Below are positions 26,453-34,051 of a stretch of 39,597 nucleotides of DNA, one piece after another. The translations under genes and the position numbers were made by a program. Each line of letters starts with the position of its first letter. Position 1 is the first letter of the stretch. The notes beneath the pieces were generated by a model. That model did not search any database and was not told the origin of the DNA. It saw only the letters and a program-made list of their open reading frames with translations. Source of the DNA: CAVZLD01 sp964522605 (lineage in GTDB: Bacteria > Planctomycetota > Planctomycetia > Pirellulales > Pirellulaceae); the NCBI GenBank assembly GCA_964522605.1, contig CAZFWV010000024.1:1-39597 (forward strand), in the 5' to 3' direction.

Positions 26453-28696
26453 TCAGCGCGAATAAGCATAGTTACCGTACCGCCGGGCATACTGCCGCGT
26501 CGGAACTCCGTTCAAGACCGTACCAATCGGCTTGGCTCCAACCGAGAGCAGACGTTTGTACGTCATTTGGATGTGACTTTCTCGGCTGACATCACGCATC
26601 GCACAGATCAAGGTGCCATCAGCATCGCGAGCCATCACCATTGCTTCACTGGCCGCCAGGATCGGTGGAGTGTCGATAATGACGTAGCGATAGTGCAAGC
26701 GGACCTGTTCCAGCAGCCGGCGAAACCGATCGTTGCCCAATAACTTGTGAGGGCTCTTGGTCAACTGACCTGCCGGTAGAATGTGAACGTGTTCGCTCCA
26801 GTTACGATTGATCGCTTCGCGCAGTCGTGAGTTCACGCCAAGCACCTCGGCCAAGCCAGGCTGCAGGTCGATCTGGAAAATTCGGTGGATGTCCGGTGAC
26901 CGCATGTCCCCGTCAATTAGCAACGTGGCCTGCCCCGAGGAACGGGCCAAGCTAACCGCCAGTTGCGCCGCGACACTGCTCTTGCCTTCTCCCGATACCG
27001 CACTCGACACGGCCAGGACTCGGATATCTTCCGGTTCATGGGCGAGGAATAAGCTCGTCCGCAGACTGTCGATACTCTCTTCAAAGAGGCTCAACTGATA
27101 GTCGTTCGGTCGCGGTCCACTGCCAATCGGCGTGGTTGAACGAATCGGCAGTCGGGCAATCTCGCCCACGACCGGCAATGCGGCCTCATGCTGCAGCTGG
27201 TCAGCACTTGTCACTCGACGGACCGAACGTTCCCAAAGGGCACACAGTCCAAAAGGCAAGGCAAGGCTACCGGCCAGCGCAGCGAGCAGGAGCTTCCAGG
27301 GCACGGACTCTTCGGGCATGACAGGCGGACTGGCATCTTGAATCGGCTCAACTCGCGGTGGCGCATACATCTCCGTCGCCAACTGGGCCGCACGTTGCGA
27401 AATCAGGTCCAACACCTGCTGCTTCCGCTCCAGTTCCGCCTGTTTGAATCGCAGGTCGAGCGTTTGTCCACCCGATTGGCTGAGTCCCTGTACGAGCGAC
27501 TCATAGTTTTCATTCATGCTTTGGACGACCAGCTTCTGGGTTTCCAGTTCGGTTTTGAGCTGCTCCAATTCTTGTCGTCGATCGAGTCCGGCTGCCGCGA
27601 AGAGTTCTTCGCGAACCTGCGGTCGCATCGACTCCCGAACACTGTTCAACGACGTTTCTAATTGTCGGATTTCTTGTTCCAGTCGGTTGTAGCGTGCATT
27701 ACCTGCGGCCTCCGCAGACGCGGCGGCGGTCTGATCGAGAACCGCCCGTTTTCGGTTCAACTCGGCCAACACTTCTTGAACCTGCGGAAGACGATCGATC
27801 TCCCGTTCCACGAGCGCATCGGGGACTGTCGGTTCCTGAGCAACCGATTGTTCGAGTGCCGCGACTTGGGCTTCCAACACGTTGTGATCGACTTGAGCCC
27901 GCGCGAGATTCTCTTGAATCCCTTTCAGCGGATTCTCGCTGATCACAATCCCTCCCGTGGAGAAGGCGGACGCAGCCTGCGACGGGTCATTCGCAACGAG
28001 TTGTTTCTGCAATTGTCGCAACTCGGTCTGTAGCATCCGGATTTCATCGGCGCGGCGGACTTTCTCTGACTCAAGAAACTGAATCACCGATCGAGCCTGT
28101 TCGTCTCGCTTCTCGATGCGGACATCGAAGTATGCACGCACCACCGCGTTCACCAGCCGCGCCGCCTGGTCTGGGTTGGGACCTGCGTAGGCAATCTCCA
28201 GTAGTTCCGAATCCCCTTTGGGTGAAATCAAAAGGCCCTTCCGTGCGAGCCAGTTGACCGGATCCCGTTTTCGCTGCAATTCGGGCATATTCTGGACTTC
28301 GGGATCACTCATCACACGCCCCAAAATCAACGGGCTGCGCAGCAGTTCGATCTGGGTATGCACATACTTCTTGGTCGCATCGCGATCTCCCCCTTCGGCC
28401 TCCGGAAACGCAACATACGGTTGCGATCCCTTGATCTGAAGCCACGCCGCAGCACGATACTGAGGTTCGAACAGATACATCACCAAGCCGGTCGAGATCA
28501 CGGCCAGTAACAGAGTGGTCGGCAGCAGAACTCTCCACCACTGGACAAACGTGGAAAGAAAGAACCGCGGCGACACTTCCTGCTCGAAGGAGGGGTGGGT
28601 GGTCCACCGTCGCGGGGCGTCGATTGAAGTCGTCCCCGCAGGACGAATCACCAACGGCGTCGAAGTTGCTTGTTCAGACTGTTTTTCTTCTGCCAT
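26453..28696 (-). CDS. Wzc-like polysaccharide co-polymerase with BY-kinase domain
   Basis: 747 aa. Wzz-type chain-length domain: first membrane helix 57-76, periplasmic part with long coiled coils (about 190-440), second helix 467-488. The cytoplasmic tyrosine autokinase has EESIDSLRTSL (539-549) for oligomer contacts, Walker A SGEGKSS (568-574), Walker A' LIDGDMR (593-599) and Walker B VIIDTPP (672-678). It ends in a tyrosine cluster, Tyr736, Tyr740, Tyr743 and Tyr745 in QYARRYGNYAYSR, the usual autophosphorylation tail. It controls polymer length and export with the outer-membrane Wza. The matching Wza-like protein is encoded 3.6 kb away, not in this operon. No tyrosine phosphatase gene is nearby. 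A GGTGA element precedes the ATG. Confidence 0.96.
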   Translation of the reverse strand: MAEEKQSEQATSTPLVIRPAGTTSIDAPRRWTTHPSFEQEVSPRFFLSTFVQWWRVLLPTTLLLAVISTGLVMYLFEPQYRAAAWLQIKGSQPYVAFPEAEGGDRDATKKYVHTQIELLRSPLILGRVMSDPEVQNMPELQRKRDPVNWLARKGLLISPKGDSELLEIAYAGPNPDQAARLVNAVVRAYFDVRIEKRDEQARSVIQFLESEKVRRADEIRMLQTELRQLQKQLVANDPSQAASAFSTGGIVISENPLKGIQENLARAQVDHNVLEAQVAALEQSVAQEPTVPDALVEREIDRLPQVQEVLAELNRKRAVLDQTAAASAEAAGNARYNRLEQEIRQLETSLNSVRESMRPQVREELFAAAGLDRRQELEQLKTELETQKLVVQSMNENYESLVQGLSQSGGQTLDLRFKQAELERKQQVLDLISQRAAQLATEMYAPPRVEPIQDASPPVMPEESVPWKLLLAALAGSLALPFGLCALWERSVRRVTSADQLQHEAALPVVGEIARLPIRSTTPIGSGPRPNDYQLSLFEESIDSLRTSLFLAHEPEDIRVLAVSSAVSGEGKSSVAAQLAVSLARSSGQATLLIDGDMRSPDIHRIFQIDLQPGLAEVLGVNSRLREAINRNWSEHVHILPAGQLTKSPHKLLGNDRFRRLLEQVRLHYRYVIIDTPPILAASEAMVMARDADGTLICAMRDVSRESHIQMTYKRLLSVGAKPIGTVLNGVPTRQYARRYGNYAYSR

Positions 28697-28729
28697 AACG
28701 ATTCACCGAACAAAGAAACGGCAAGACAC

Positions 28730-29653
28730 TCAGATCTCGCTGCGGCTGCGGTCGATCAATTCTCCCATCCCCATGACTTCGACGCGCGGAAACAACCGCG
28801 ACAGATAGGCCAGTACGACCGCGAACATTCCAGTCGCCATGGCAATCATCAACCAACCGGCCGCATCGTGATTAAAACGTTGAATGAGTTCTTCTTGAGC
28901 GGAATACCGATAGAGGAGCGCGGTGATCACGATCCGCAGTGCGTTTGCCAACAAGGCGATCGGAATCACGCTGGCCAGGAGCACGACTTTTTCCCAGAGC
29001 TCGCGACGGGTCGCCATCACATAAGCAAAGGCCAGCGCGAAAGCGCCCAGGAAGATTCTAAGACCGGAGCAAGTCTGCTCAACCGCTAACTGATGTGTTC
29101 CTACAAGGATCGTTGTCCCTTCCGCAAAGGCGGGCTGTCCTAAACACTGCAACAGGAAGCAGCTAAACGCCGTGGCCACCCGCTGCAGGGGCACACTCAG
29201 CAGTCTTTCGACCTGAAATGGCAAGGGAACCATAAAGAACAAAAAGGCGATCGAGGGGCCCGCCCAGGAGAGTAATTGCCGGCCACCCCACAAATGGACG
29301 ACGCCCGCCACCCAGAGGATCAATGAGTAACCATCAAGCGAATCGAATGAGTAACGCACTCCGATGTAGCGGAGAAGTACACTCGCAAGAATCCAAAGCA
29401 ATCCCCAGGGGTTGAAATGGCGATTGATGTGAGGGAATTCCTCCCGTCGCAACCACAGCAACCCGATTGCGAATGGCACGACGAGAAAGCCGTGCGAATA
29501 ATCCGGTTCGCGTGACCAGATCGAAGCCAGATCGACGAACGTGGGCCAGTAGGCCCACAGAAAAACCACCGCCAGGACAACCAGGCCCAGGCCCATCGCC
29601 TTGCGCCAGATTTCGTCCGCTCGGGTTGTCGATCGGTTTGACGGTGCTGACAT
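28730..29653 (-). CDS. Exosortase (EpsH/Xrt family)
   Basis: 307 aa with about eight membrane helices. The catalytic triad of the transpeptidase-like family is intact: Cys195 in VEQTCSGLR, Arg240 in ALLANALRIV and His262 in NHDAAGW. Exosortases cut PEP-CTERM-type tails of exported proteins and are tied to exopolysaccharide loci. No C-terminal EpsI domain is fused; EpsI is a separate gene. The ATG at 29653 is preceded by GAGG at good spacing. The frame is open 11 codons further. As the first gene of the ten-gene operon it follows a leader of about 330 bases. No protein with a recognisable PEP-CTERM tail is encoded in the window, so its substrate is elsewhere. Confidence 0.95.
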   Translation of the reverse strand: MSAPSNRSTTRADEIWRKAMGLGLVVLAVVFLWAYWPTFVDLASIWSREPDYSHGFLVVPFAIGLLWLRREEFPHINRHFNPWGLLWILASVLLRYIGVRYSFDSLDGYSLILWVAGVVHLWGGRQLLSWAGPSIAFLFFMVPLPFQVERLLSVPLQRVATAFSCFLLQCLGQPAFAEGTTILVGTHQLAVEQTCSGLRIFLGAFALAFAYVMATRRELWEKVVLLASVIPIALLANALRIVITALLYRYSAQEELIQRFNHDAAGWLMIAMATGMFAVVLAYLSRLFPRVEVMGMGELIDRSRSEI

Positions 29654-29864
29654 ACTCCGTCCTCTTGGGATGCCTCGCCGCAGCACCCCGCATGGGTTTC
29701 ACGGTCGATCCACCGACGACCAAGCTTCGCCTCCTGACGGCTTGCCCGCCCAGTCCATGGATCTCCGCAGTCGCGTGGGACTCGACGTGGTCCCGCCGCA
29801 CCGCGATCGATCGTGATCACGCGTTGCGACCGCGACGTTGCTCAGCCAAGACAGCTGGTCCGAC

Positions 29865-29886
29865 GGCGGCGGATGGTGATGCCGCC
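29865..29886 (-). promoter_or_regulatory. Hairpin in the exosortase operon leader
   Basis: GGCGGC (29865-29870) and GCCGCC (29881-29886) form a GC-only stem with a 10-base loop, extendable by one pair. It lies about 100 bases into the predicted leader. No T-run follows, so it is not an obvious terminator. It could be a pause or protein-binding structure. Confidence 0.35.
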
Positions 29887-29955
29887 GATTCGACCTCCAG
29901 AAAGGCAGAATGGCGTCGCCCGCCAGCCCCATTTCGGGCGTACACCCGGATATTC

Positions 29956-29983
29956 CTGAACCTCCGATCAAATCGGAGTTCAG
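29956..29983. promoter_or_regulatory. 12-bp palindrome at the predicted start of the exopolysaccharide transcript
   Basis: CTGAAC plus TCCGAT (29956-29961, 29963-29968) mirror ATCGGA plus GTTCAG (29972-29977, 29978-29983), with a 3-base loop and one bulged base. It abuts the candidate -10 of the minus promoter and would be the first structure of the RNA, or an operator over the start site. Confidence 0.5.
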
Positions 29984-30009
29984 TCTAGTTGTGTCCTGCA
30001 GGGTGTCAA
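29982..30009 (-). promoter_or_regulatory. Candidate promoter of the exosortase/exopolysaccharide operon
   Basis: Minus strand: TTGACA (30004-30009), 16 bases, TAGACT (29982-29987). The -35 is a perfect consensus and the -10 matches 4 of 6. Transcription would run through the palindrome and a leader of about 320 bases to the exosortase start. Confidence 0.45.
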
Positions 30010-30101
30010 GGAAACGCAGCATTCGGTCAGAGCGGCCCAAGTTCTGTTCCTGGTTGACTGGAACCGGGGGAGCAACTGGTGTGCCGATAAGCTAGGTTTG
30101 C

Positions 30102-30129
30102 TTGACTTGCCCCTACCTTCTGCAATACT
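30102..30129 (+). promoter_or_regulatory. Candidate promoter of the nusG-like gene
   Basis: TTGACT (30102-30107), 16 bases, AATACT (30124-30129): 5 of 6 and 4 of 6 consensus matches. It has the same spacing as the divergent promoter 92 bases away. The leader to the ATG at 30265 would be about 130 bases. Confidence 0.4.
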
Positions 30130-30264
30130 CGGGGCAGGCGGCGTTCCTTGGGGGCTCCGGCTTGACACGAATCACGTTCGTCGGGGCGAACTGCCTGGTC
30201 GCCTTACAGACGGCACGTTGCCAAAACACCACCCTCTGTTGCCATCTGACCACGAGACGGGCCC

Positions 30265-30822
30265 ATGCCGATCCTGGAAGCTGAGACTTCGCTCCACCCG
30301 CAGAATTTGCTCACGGACCTGAGCGCAGAACCGTCGGCTCGACGCTGGTGGGCTGTCTACACCAAGGCCCGACAAGAGAAGGCCTTTGCCCGCCAACTCC
30401 TGTCGTTCAACATCCCCTTCTATTTGCCGCTCGTCGGTAAGGACAACCTCATTCGAGGGCGTCGTGTCCGCTCTCACATCCCGCTATTCGGGGGCTATGT
30501 CTTCCTATTTGGGGACGAGGACGAGCGGGTGAAGAGTCTGACCACGAATCGGATCTCGACGATGCTGCCCGTCGACGGCCAGGATCGGTTGCGGCACGAC
30601 CTGTTGCAGGTCGCGACACTGATCCAGATGGGTGCCCCGCTGACCGTGGAGAAACGGCTGAGTGCGGGCGATCCGGTCCGGATTCGGCGCGGCCCGATGG
30701 AGGGGCTCGAGGGCACGGTGATCACCCGCCGGGGGCAGACTCGCCTGCTGGTCGCCGTGACGATGCTCCAGCAGGGCGTTTCTGTGGAAATCGATGATTT
30801 CCTACTCGAGCCGTTGGGTTAG
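30265..30822 (+). CDS. NusG-paralogue transcription antiterminator (RfaH/UpxY/LoaP type)
   Basis: 185 aa. NGN domain at about 27-115, starting RWWAVYTKARQEKAFARQLL and including IPLFGGYVF (72-80), then a KOW domain (about 133-165) with GDPVRIRRGPMEGLEGTVI. A 26-residue N-terminal extension precedes the NGN. It binds RNA polymerase and, in specialised paralogues, prevents premature termination in long operons. Its place beside the 17-kb operon makes it the likely specific elongation factor for that operon, which is inferred. Housekeeping nusG normally sits with secE and ribosomal protein genes, absent here. It converges with the lipoprotein gene, separated by a hairpin. Confidence 0.93.
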   Translation: MPILEAETSLHPQNLLTDLSAEPSARRWWAVYTKARQEKAFARQLLSFNIPFYLPLVGKDNLIRGRRVRSHIPLFGGYVFLFGDEDERVKSLTTNRISTMLPVDGQDRLRHDLLQVATLIQMGAPLTVEKRLSAGDPVRIRRGPMEGLEGTVITRRGQTRLLVAVTMLQQGVSVEIDDFLLEPLG

Positions 30823-30828
30823 CCAACC

Positions 30829-30875
30829 GCCGCGGCGGACCGTTTTCGTTTTGCTGGTCCGCCTCGCGGCTTTGT
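30829..30875 (+). terminator. Candidate terminator between convergent genes
   Basis: GCCGCG plus GCGGACC (30829-30841) pair with GGTCCGC plus CGCGGC (30856-30870), with a 2-base bulge and 14-base loop. TTTGT follows on the plus strand. The stem is strong, but the T-run is short. There is no T-run on the minus strand. Confidence 0.5.
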
Positions 30876-30889
30876 CGCGGCCAATCGAT

Positions 30890-32236
30890 CTAACGGAAGC
30901 GAAGACTGCTGTCTTTCGCGGGTTTCCCCGCGGTCTCCAGCCGTTCGGCCGAGGTTTTCTCCGCGGTAAAGCGGATCGTGGCTCCCGCCGAGACGCGCAT
31001 CGGGGCAGTCTTCGCCGCTTCGACGAGACGAGTTTGTGGCGGCGGGACAGCGAGAATCTTGAACGAAGGAATCGCGGACGGCACCGGCTGCGCTTCGGCC
31101 AGCTGCAGCTTCGTTGTCGGAGCGGATTCGTCAATGATGGGCTGTCGACTCATTTCCGCCTTGGACTCCAGGAGCAGATCCGCCGCCGGGAGTTCCGCGG
31201 GATCGGTTTCGGGGGATGATGCGCGATCGACCGAATCGGCCGCCACGACAAAACGTTCAGGCTGCGGTTCCTCGACGGGAGGAATCGGAGCTGCCGTCGG
31301 TGGCAGAGCGGGTGGCTCGGATCGCTCGACCACCATCGCCGAAGCTTCGGGAACGCGATCGATGGGAATTTCGCGTGACACGCGAGTGTCATCCACCAAT
31401 ACCATCCGCTGATCGATTTCCCGCCGTGGAATGCTCGCATCCCAAACCGCCTTCGGCGCCGCCTCGGCGGTCGTGGGCAGCTCGCACTGCTCGATCATTT
31501 GATCCTCCAGCAACTGCTTTTCGACCGCAGGCGCGGCCGCGGTTTCGGCTGCCTGCGTCTCAAGCGTCGGCGGCGAAAGACGAGAGCTCGTATCGTCTTC
31601 GGGTAGGACATCCAGGATCGTCGATGGAGCGGCGTCCAGGGGCGTCGGTGTGACATCCGCAGGCAGGTCGGATTCGGAATCCTCAAATAGTTCACGATCG
31701 GACGGTGAGGCCGGCTCGAACGTCGGATCAACCGGCGTCTGGAGTTCTATCGCCTCATCCGCAGGGACCGTGTCAAGCGGCACTTGTGCCTCCGACGATT
31801 CGTCAAGGATGCTGCTGTCGACAGCGTCCTCGACCGGCATTTCTTCCGGAGCAACCGCAGTCGGCGCTGGGTGGACGACTTCCTCGACCACGATCGTGCC
31901 GTCCCCCACGTACGGCTGGTTGCACTGCTGCGGACATTGTGCCGGCCAGGGAGTCCAGCAGGTGGGTTCAAAACCGAAACACGCAGGCTCTGTCGGACAG
32001 AAGTGACCATGCGTCTTGGCGATAATCCGCCCCGTATGCGGGCTTTGGTAGTATGGCCGATGGTGGTCTGCCACGAGGTACCCTAACGCGTTGTAGTGCG
32101 TGAGGTGGTAAACGTGCGCACAGCCGCTGGCCAGGAACATTGTGGCCGACAGGACGACCAGAGCCATTCGGTTCAACCAAGCGTTTATTTGCGTTGCGTG
32201 CATGGTCTTCATTACCTTGCGAAAGTTGCGCGACAT
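30890..32236 (-). CDS. Pro/Glu/Ala-rich lipoprotein of unknown function
   Basis: About 448 aa. Lipoprotein signal with lipobox LASGC (Cys39 from the ATG at 32236; ATGs at 32212 and 32203 are alternatives). A short conserved-looking segment follows, with several Cys and Trp (ACFGFEPTCWTPWP, then QCPQQC), resembling a motif I recall in planctomycete hypothetical proteins. The rest, about 300 residues, is low-complexity Pro/Ala/Glu/Thr sequence, probably extended and disordered. It lies 75 bases downstream of the Wza-like gene on the same strand, so it is probably co-transcribed and may act at the outer membrane or cell surface with the export channel. No catalytic motif was seen. Confidence 0.75.
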   Translation of the reverse strand: MSRNFRKVMKTMHATQINAWLNRMALVVLSATMFLASGCAHVYHLTHYNALGYLVADHHRPYYQSPHTGRIIAKTHGHFCPTEPACFGFEPTCWTPWPAQCPQQCNQPYVGDGTIVVEEVVHPAPTAVAPEEMPVEDAVDSSILDESSEAQVPLDTVPADEAIELQTPVDPTFEPASPSDRELFEDSESDLPADVTPTPLDAAPSTILDVLPEDDTSSRLSPPTLETQAAETAAAPAVEKQLLEDQMIEQCELPTTAEAAPKAVWDASIPRREIDQRMVLVDDTRVSREIPIDRVPEASAMVVERSEPPALPPTAAPIPPVEEPQPERFVVAADSVDRASSPETDPAELPAADLLLESKAEMSRQPIIDESAPTTKLQLAEAQPVPSAIPSFKILAVPPPQTRLVEAAKTAPMRVSAGATIRFTAEKTSAERLETAGKPAKDSSLRFR

Positions 32237-32310
32237 GCGATGATGCCGTCCGAGTTCGACCCGCGGTGGGGTCACCTCCCTTTCAAGTCCTGCGATACGG
32301 AGCTTCTCGA

Positions 32311-33387
32311 TTACAGACCAACGTTTTGTGGGTTGCCACCACCCTGAAGAACCGGCCCGGAGAACCGCGTGACGGTACCAACACCGAGCAGTGAGAAGCC
32401 CATAATGCGTTCCAGCGGAGCGGTGATCTTGGCAATCTGCGTGTCGAAGGCAACCCATTTGTCTTCGGCGATGAAGACACGGTCGCCCGGTAGCAGCTGG
32501 TAGTTTGTCTGTGGCGAGCCGCGTTCCGTGATGGCGTACCAATCGACAGGAATCACCTGCATCGCGCACGCATCGCTAGAAGGACGGGCAACCCAGATCT
32601 TCTTGGATGACACCTGCTCTAGGCCCTGAATATTCGCAATCGCATCGAGCACCGTCTCGTTGCCGGTGATGGGAAACCGATAAACGCCGTCGCCCAAACC
32701 AGCTCCCTGGAGCACGATGTAATAGACTTTGCTGTTAAAGGACTGAACGGTGAGCGAGATCTCTGGATCTTCCAGATAGGCCGTCAGATAGCTCTCGATC
32801 ACTTCCTTCGCCTGCGCGACGGTTCTGCCCACAACCGAGACGCTGCCGTAGGTCCCTAGCGTGATTGTCCCGTCGGGCTGAACCAGAAACTCACCGAAAA
32901 TTTGCTGCGACGCGGCCATCTGCGCCAAAGCGACGGCGACTCCCGGATCAGCCAGGTACTTTCTGAGGTGTTCCAGGATCGCCTGTTCGGCTTCTTCGAC
33001 CGTTAAGCCAGAGACCTGAACAGCCCCGTAGTCGACACCCAGGTTGATGGTTCCACCGGGCTCCACCGAATACGCGCCCGAGATCTCGGCGTCAGGTAAG
33101 GTACCGCTCACCTGAATCGAAAGCACGTCGAGCGTCTTCAAGCGATAGGGTGCCTTCGGCACAACATGCACCCCCTCGATCAGTAACACGTCCGGCGGCT
33201 CAATGACGTATTCGGGTAGGACGACTTTAGAGAGCTCTCGAGGCATACTCTCGTACACCGGAGGCAGTCGATCCAGGCCGAACGCCGGGTCCTTGGGATG
33301 GGTAGTATGACAGCCTGCGGCAGTAATGACCCAGCAGAGAGTCAAGAGTCCAGACTGCCACCGAATTCTTCCGTGAATTCCGATCAT
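32311..33387 (-). CDS. Wza-like polysaccharide export lipoprotein (Poly_export/SLBB)
   Basis: 358 aa. Signal with lipobox TAAGC (Cys26). A Poly_export domain starts near 57 (YVIEPPDVLLIEG) and includes YRLKTLDVLSIQVSGTLPDAEISGAY and GGTINLGVDYGAVQVSGLT. It is followed by a second similar strand set (VQPDGTITLGTYGSVSVVG) and SLBB-like beta-grasp segments ending in PGDRVFIAED. It would form the outer-membrane export channel that docks with the Wzc-like protein encoded at 26453-28696. Compared with E. coli Wza, a clear C-terminal amphipathic helix is not obvious. It is the first recognised gene of a minus-strand unit with the lipoprotein downstream. Confidence 0.94.
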   Translation of the reverse strand: MIGIHGRIRWQSGLLTLCWVITAAGCHTTHPKDPAFGLDRLPPVYESMPRELSKVVLPEYVIEPPDVLLIEGVHVVPKAPYRLKTLDVLSIQVSGTLPDAEISGAYSVEPGGTINLGVDYGAVQVSGLTVEEAEQAILEHLRKYLADPGVAVALAQMAASQQIFGEFLVQPDGTITLGTYGSVSVVGRTVAQAKEVIESYLTAYLEDPEISLTVQSFNSKVYYIVLQGAGLGDGVYRFPITGNETVLDAIANIQGLEQVSSKKIWVARPSSDACAMQVIPVDWYAITERGSPQTNYQLLPGDRVFIAEDKWVAFDTQIAKITAPLERIMGFSLLGVGTVTRFSGPVLQGGGNPQNVGL

Positions 33388-33441
33388 GGCTTTCCAACCG
33401 TGGTTAGTAAGAGAAATTGTTGGAGAGATCCTAACTTCGTT

Positions 33442-33669
33442 TCAGACCGCATCCCCACCACGCGAGTTTTGGTTGCGATTACCGCTACGACGTGTAATCG
33501 GTGAGGGCGACCTCCTGTGCGTCGTAAAATTCCCGTCGTAACGTTCAGACAGCCATCGTTCGGTTCGGGTCAGAACGGTTTTGCCGTCTGGCGCAATCGC
33601 TGCGATTCTCAGCATCTCGCACTCTGAGCATCGGATTCCAGTTCTGCCAAAGGCAACCGATTCACCCAT
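33442..33669 (-). CDS. Possible small protein upstream of the Wza-like gene (75 aa)
   Basis: Unrecognised. A single CSEC pair near residue 14 and a basic, polar C-terminal half (TTHRRSPSPITRRSGNRNQ). In its favour are a good ribosome-binding site (AGGTGG just before the ATG), the same strand as the Wza-like gene, and a short distance to it (54 bases). Against it are a composition close to random and no domain. It could be a leader peptide or simply non-coding. Confidence 0.3.
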   Translation of the reverse strand: MGESVAFGRTGIRCSECEMLRIAAIAPDGKTVLTRTERWLSERYDGNFTTHRRSPSPITRRSGNRNQNSRGGDAV

Positions 33670-33967
33670 AATTCCACCTGTACCGGCGGCGACGGTTGTA
33701 TCGATTACTTAAACTGGGAAAAATCTCCTCGGAACAGAGCTCGTCCGACACACCGAATCCTATTGGCTGCAGCGTCGTATGCCGGAACGCTCCTCGACCT
33801 CGCCGGATCGATGATGCCACTCGATGATTCCCTGGGAATTCGCGTCCAAGGAAAACTGAACGGTTGCTGAAAGCCGATAAGGCTCTAGACGGAGAACATC
33901 CTTCGCAATCCGAACGCGGAAATTGCTCGGAATCACCGTCCGCCGCCCCGCCCCACAGTTTGGTGGG

Positions 33968-33997
33968 TTGGCGAACCCAGGCTGGAAGCCATAAAAT
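33968..33997 (+). promoter_or_regulatory. Candidate promoter of the small secreted protein gene
   Basis: TTGGCG, 18 bases, TAAAAT: -35 matches 4 of 6 and -10 matches 5 of 6. It lies 55 bases before the ATG at 34052. Assigned on consensus only. Confidence 0.35.
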
Positions 33998-34051
33998 GGA
34001 GTGACTTTGAGGCCATTCTCCTACGACCGCCTCAAGCAGGAGCAACAAATC

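Larger units (their letters stand above)
29654..30264. other. Divergent control region between the exosortase operon and the nusG-like gene
   Basis: 611 bases without a credible gene; open frames here have shadow composition. It contains candidate back-to-back promoters (29982-30009 minus, 30102-30129 plus), a palindrome at the predicted start of the minus transcript (29956-29983), a GGCGGC/GCCGCC hairpin in the leader (29865-29886), the 10-bp palindrome CGTGATCACG (29812-29821), and an imperfect GTTCC...GGAAC repeat between the promoters (30046-30064). Confidence 0.6.
33388..34051. other. Divergent spacer between the Wza-like gene and a small secreted protein gene
   Basis: 664 bases. It holds a doubtful 75-codon minus-strand frame (listed), a CGATTAC-N11-GTAATCG hairpin (33476-33500) within it, and a candidate plus-strand promoter (33968-33997). 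The rest shows nothing recognisable. Confidence 0.45.

Noticed and set aside
29699..30040. Open frames in the spacer between exosortase and nusG-like genes
   Set aside because: Several frames overlap on both strands with random-like composition. They cross the candidate promoters and hairpins and lack start signals.
30046..30064. GTTCC...GGAAC imperfect palindrome as a regulator site
   Set aside because: Only 5 bp per arm pair perfectly. This is expected by chance in a 600-bp spacer, so it is noted but not called.
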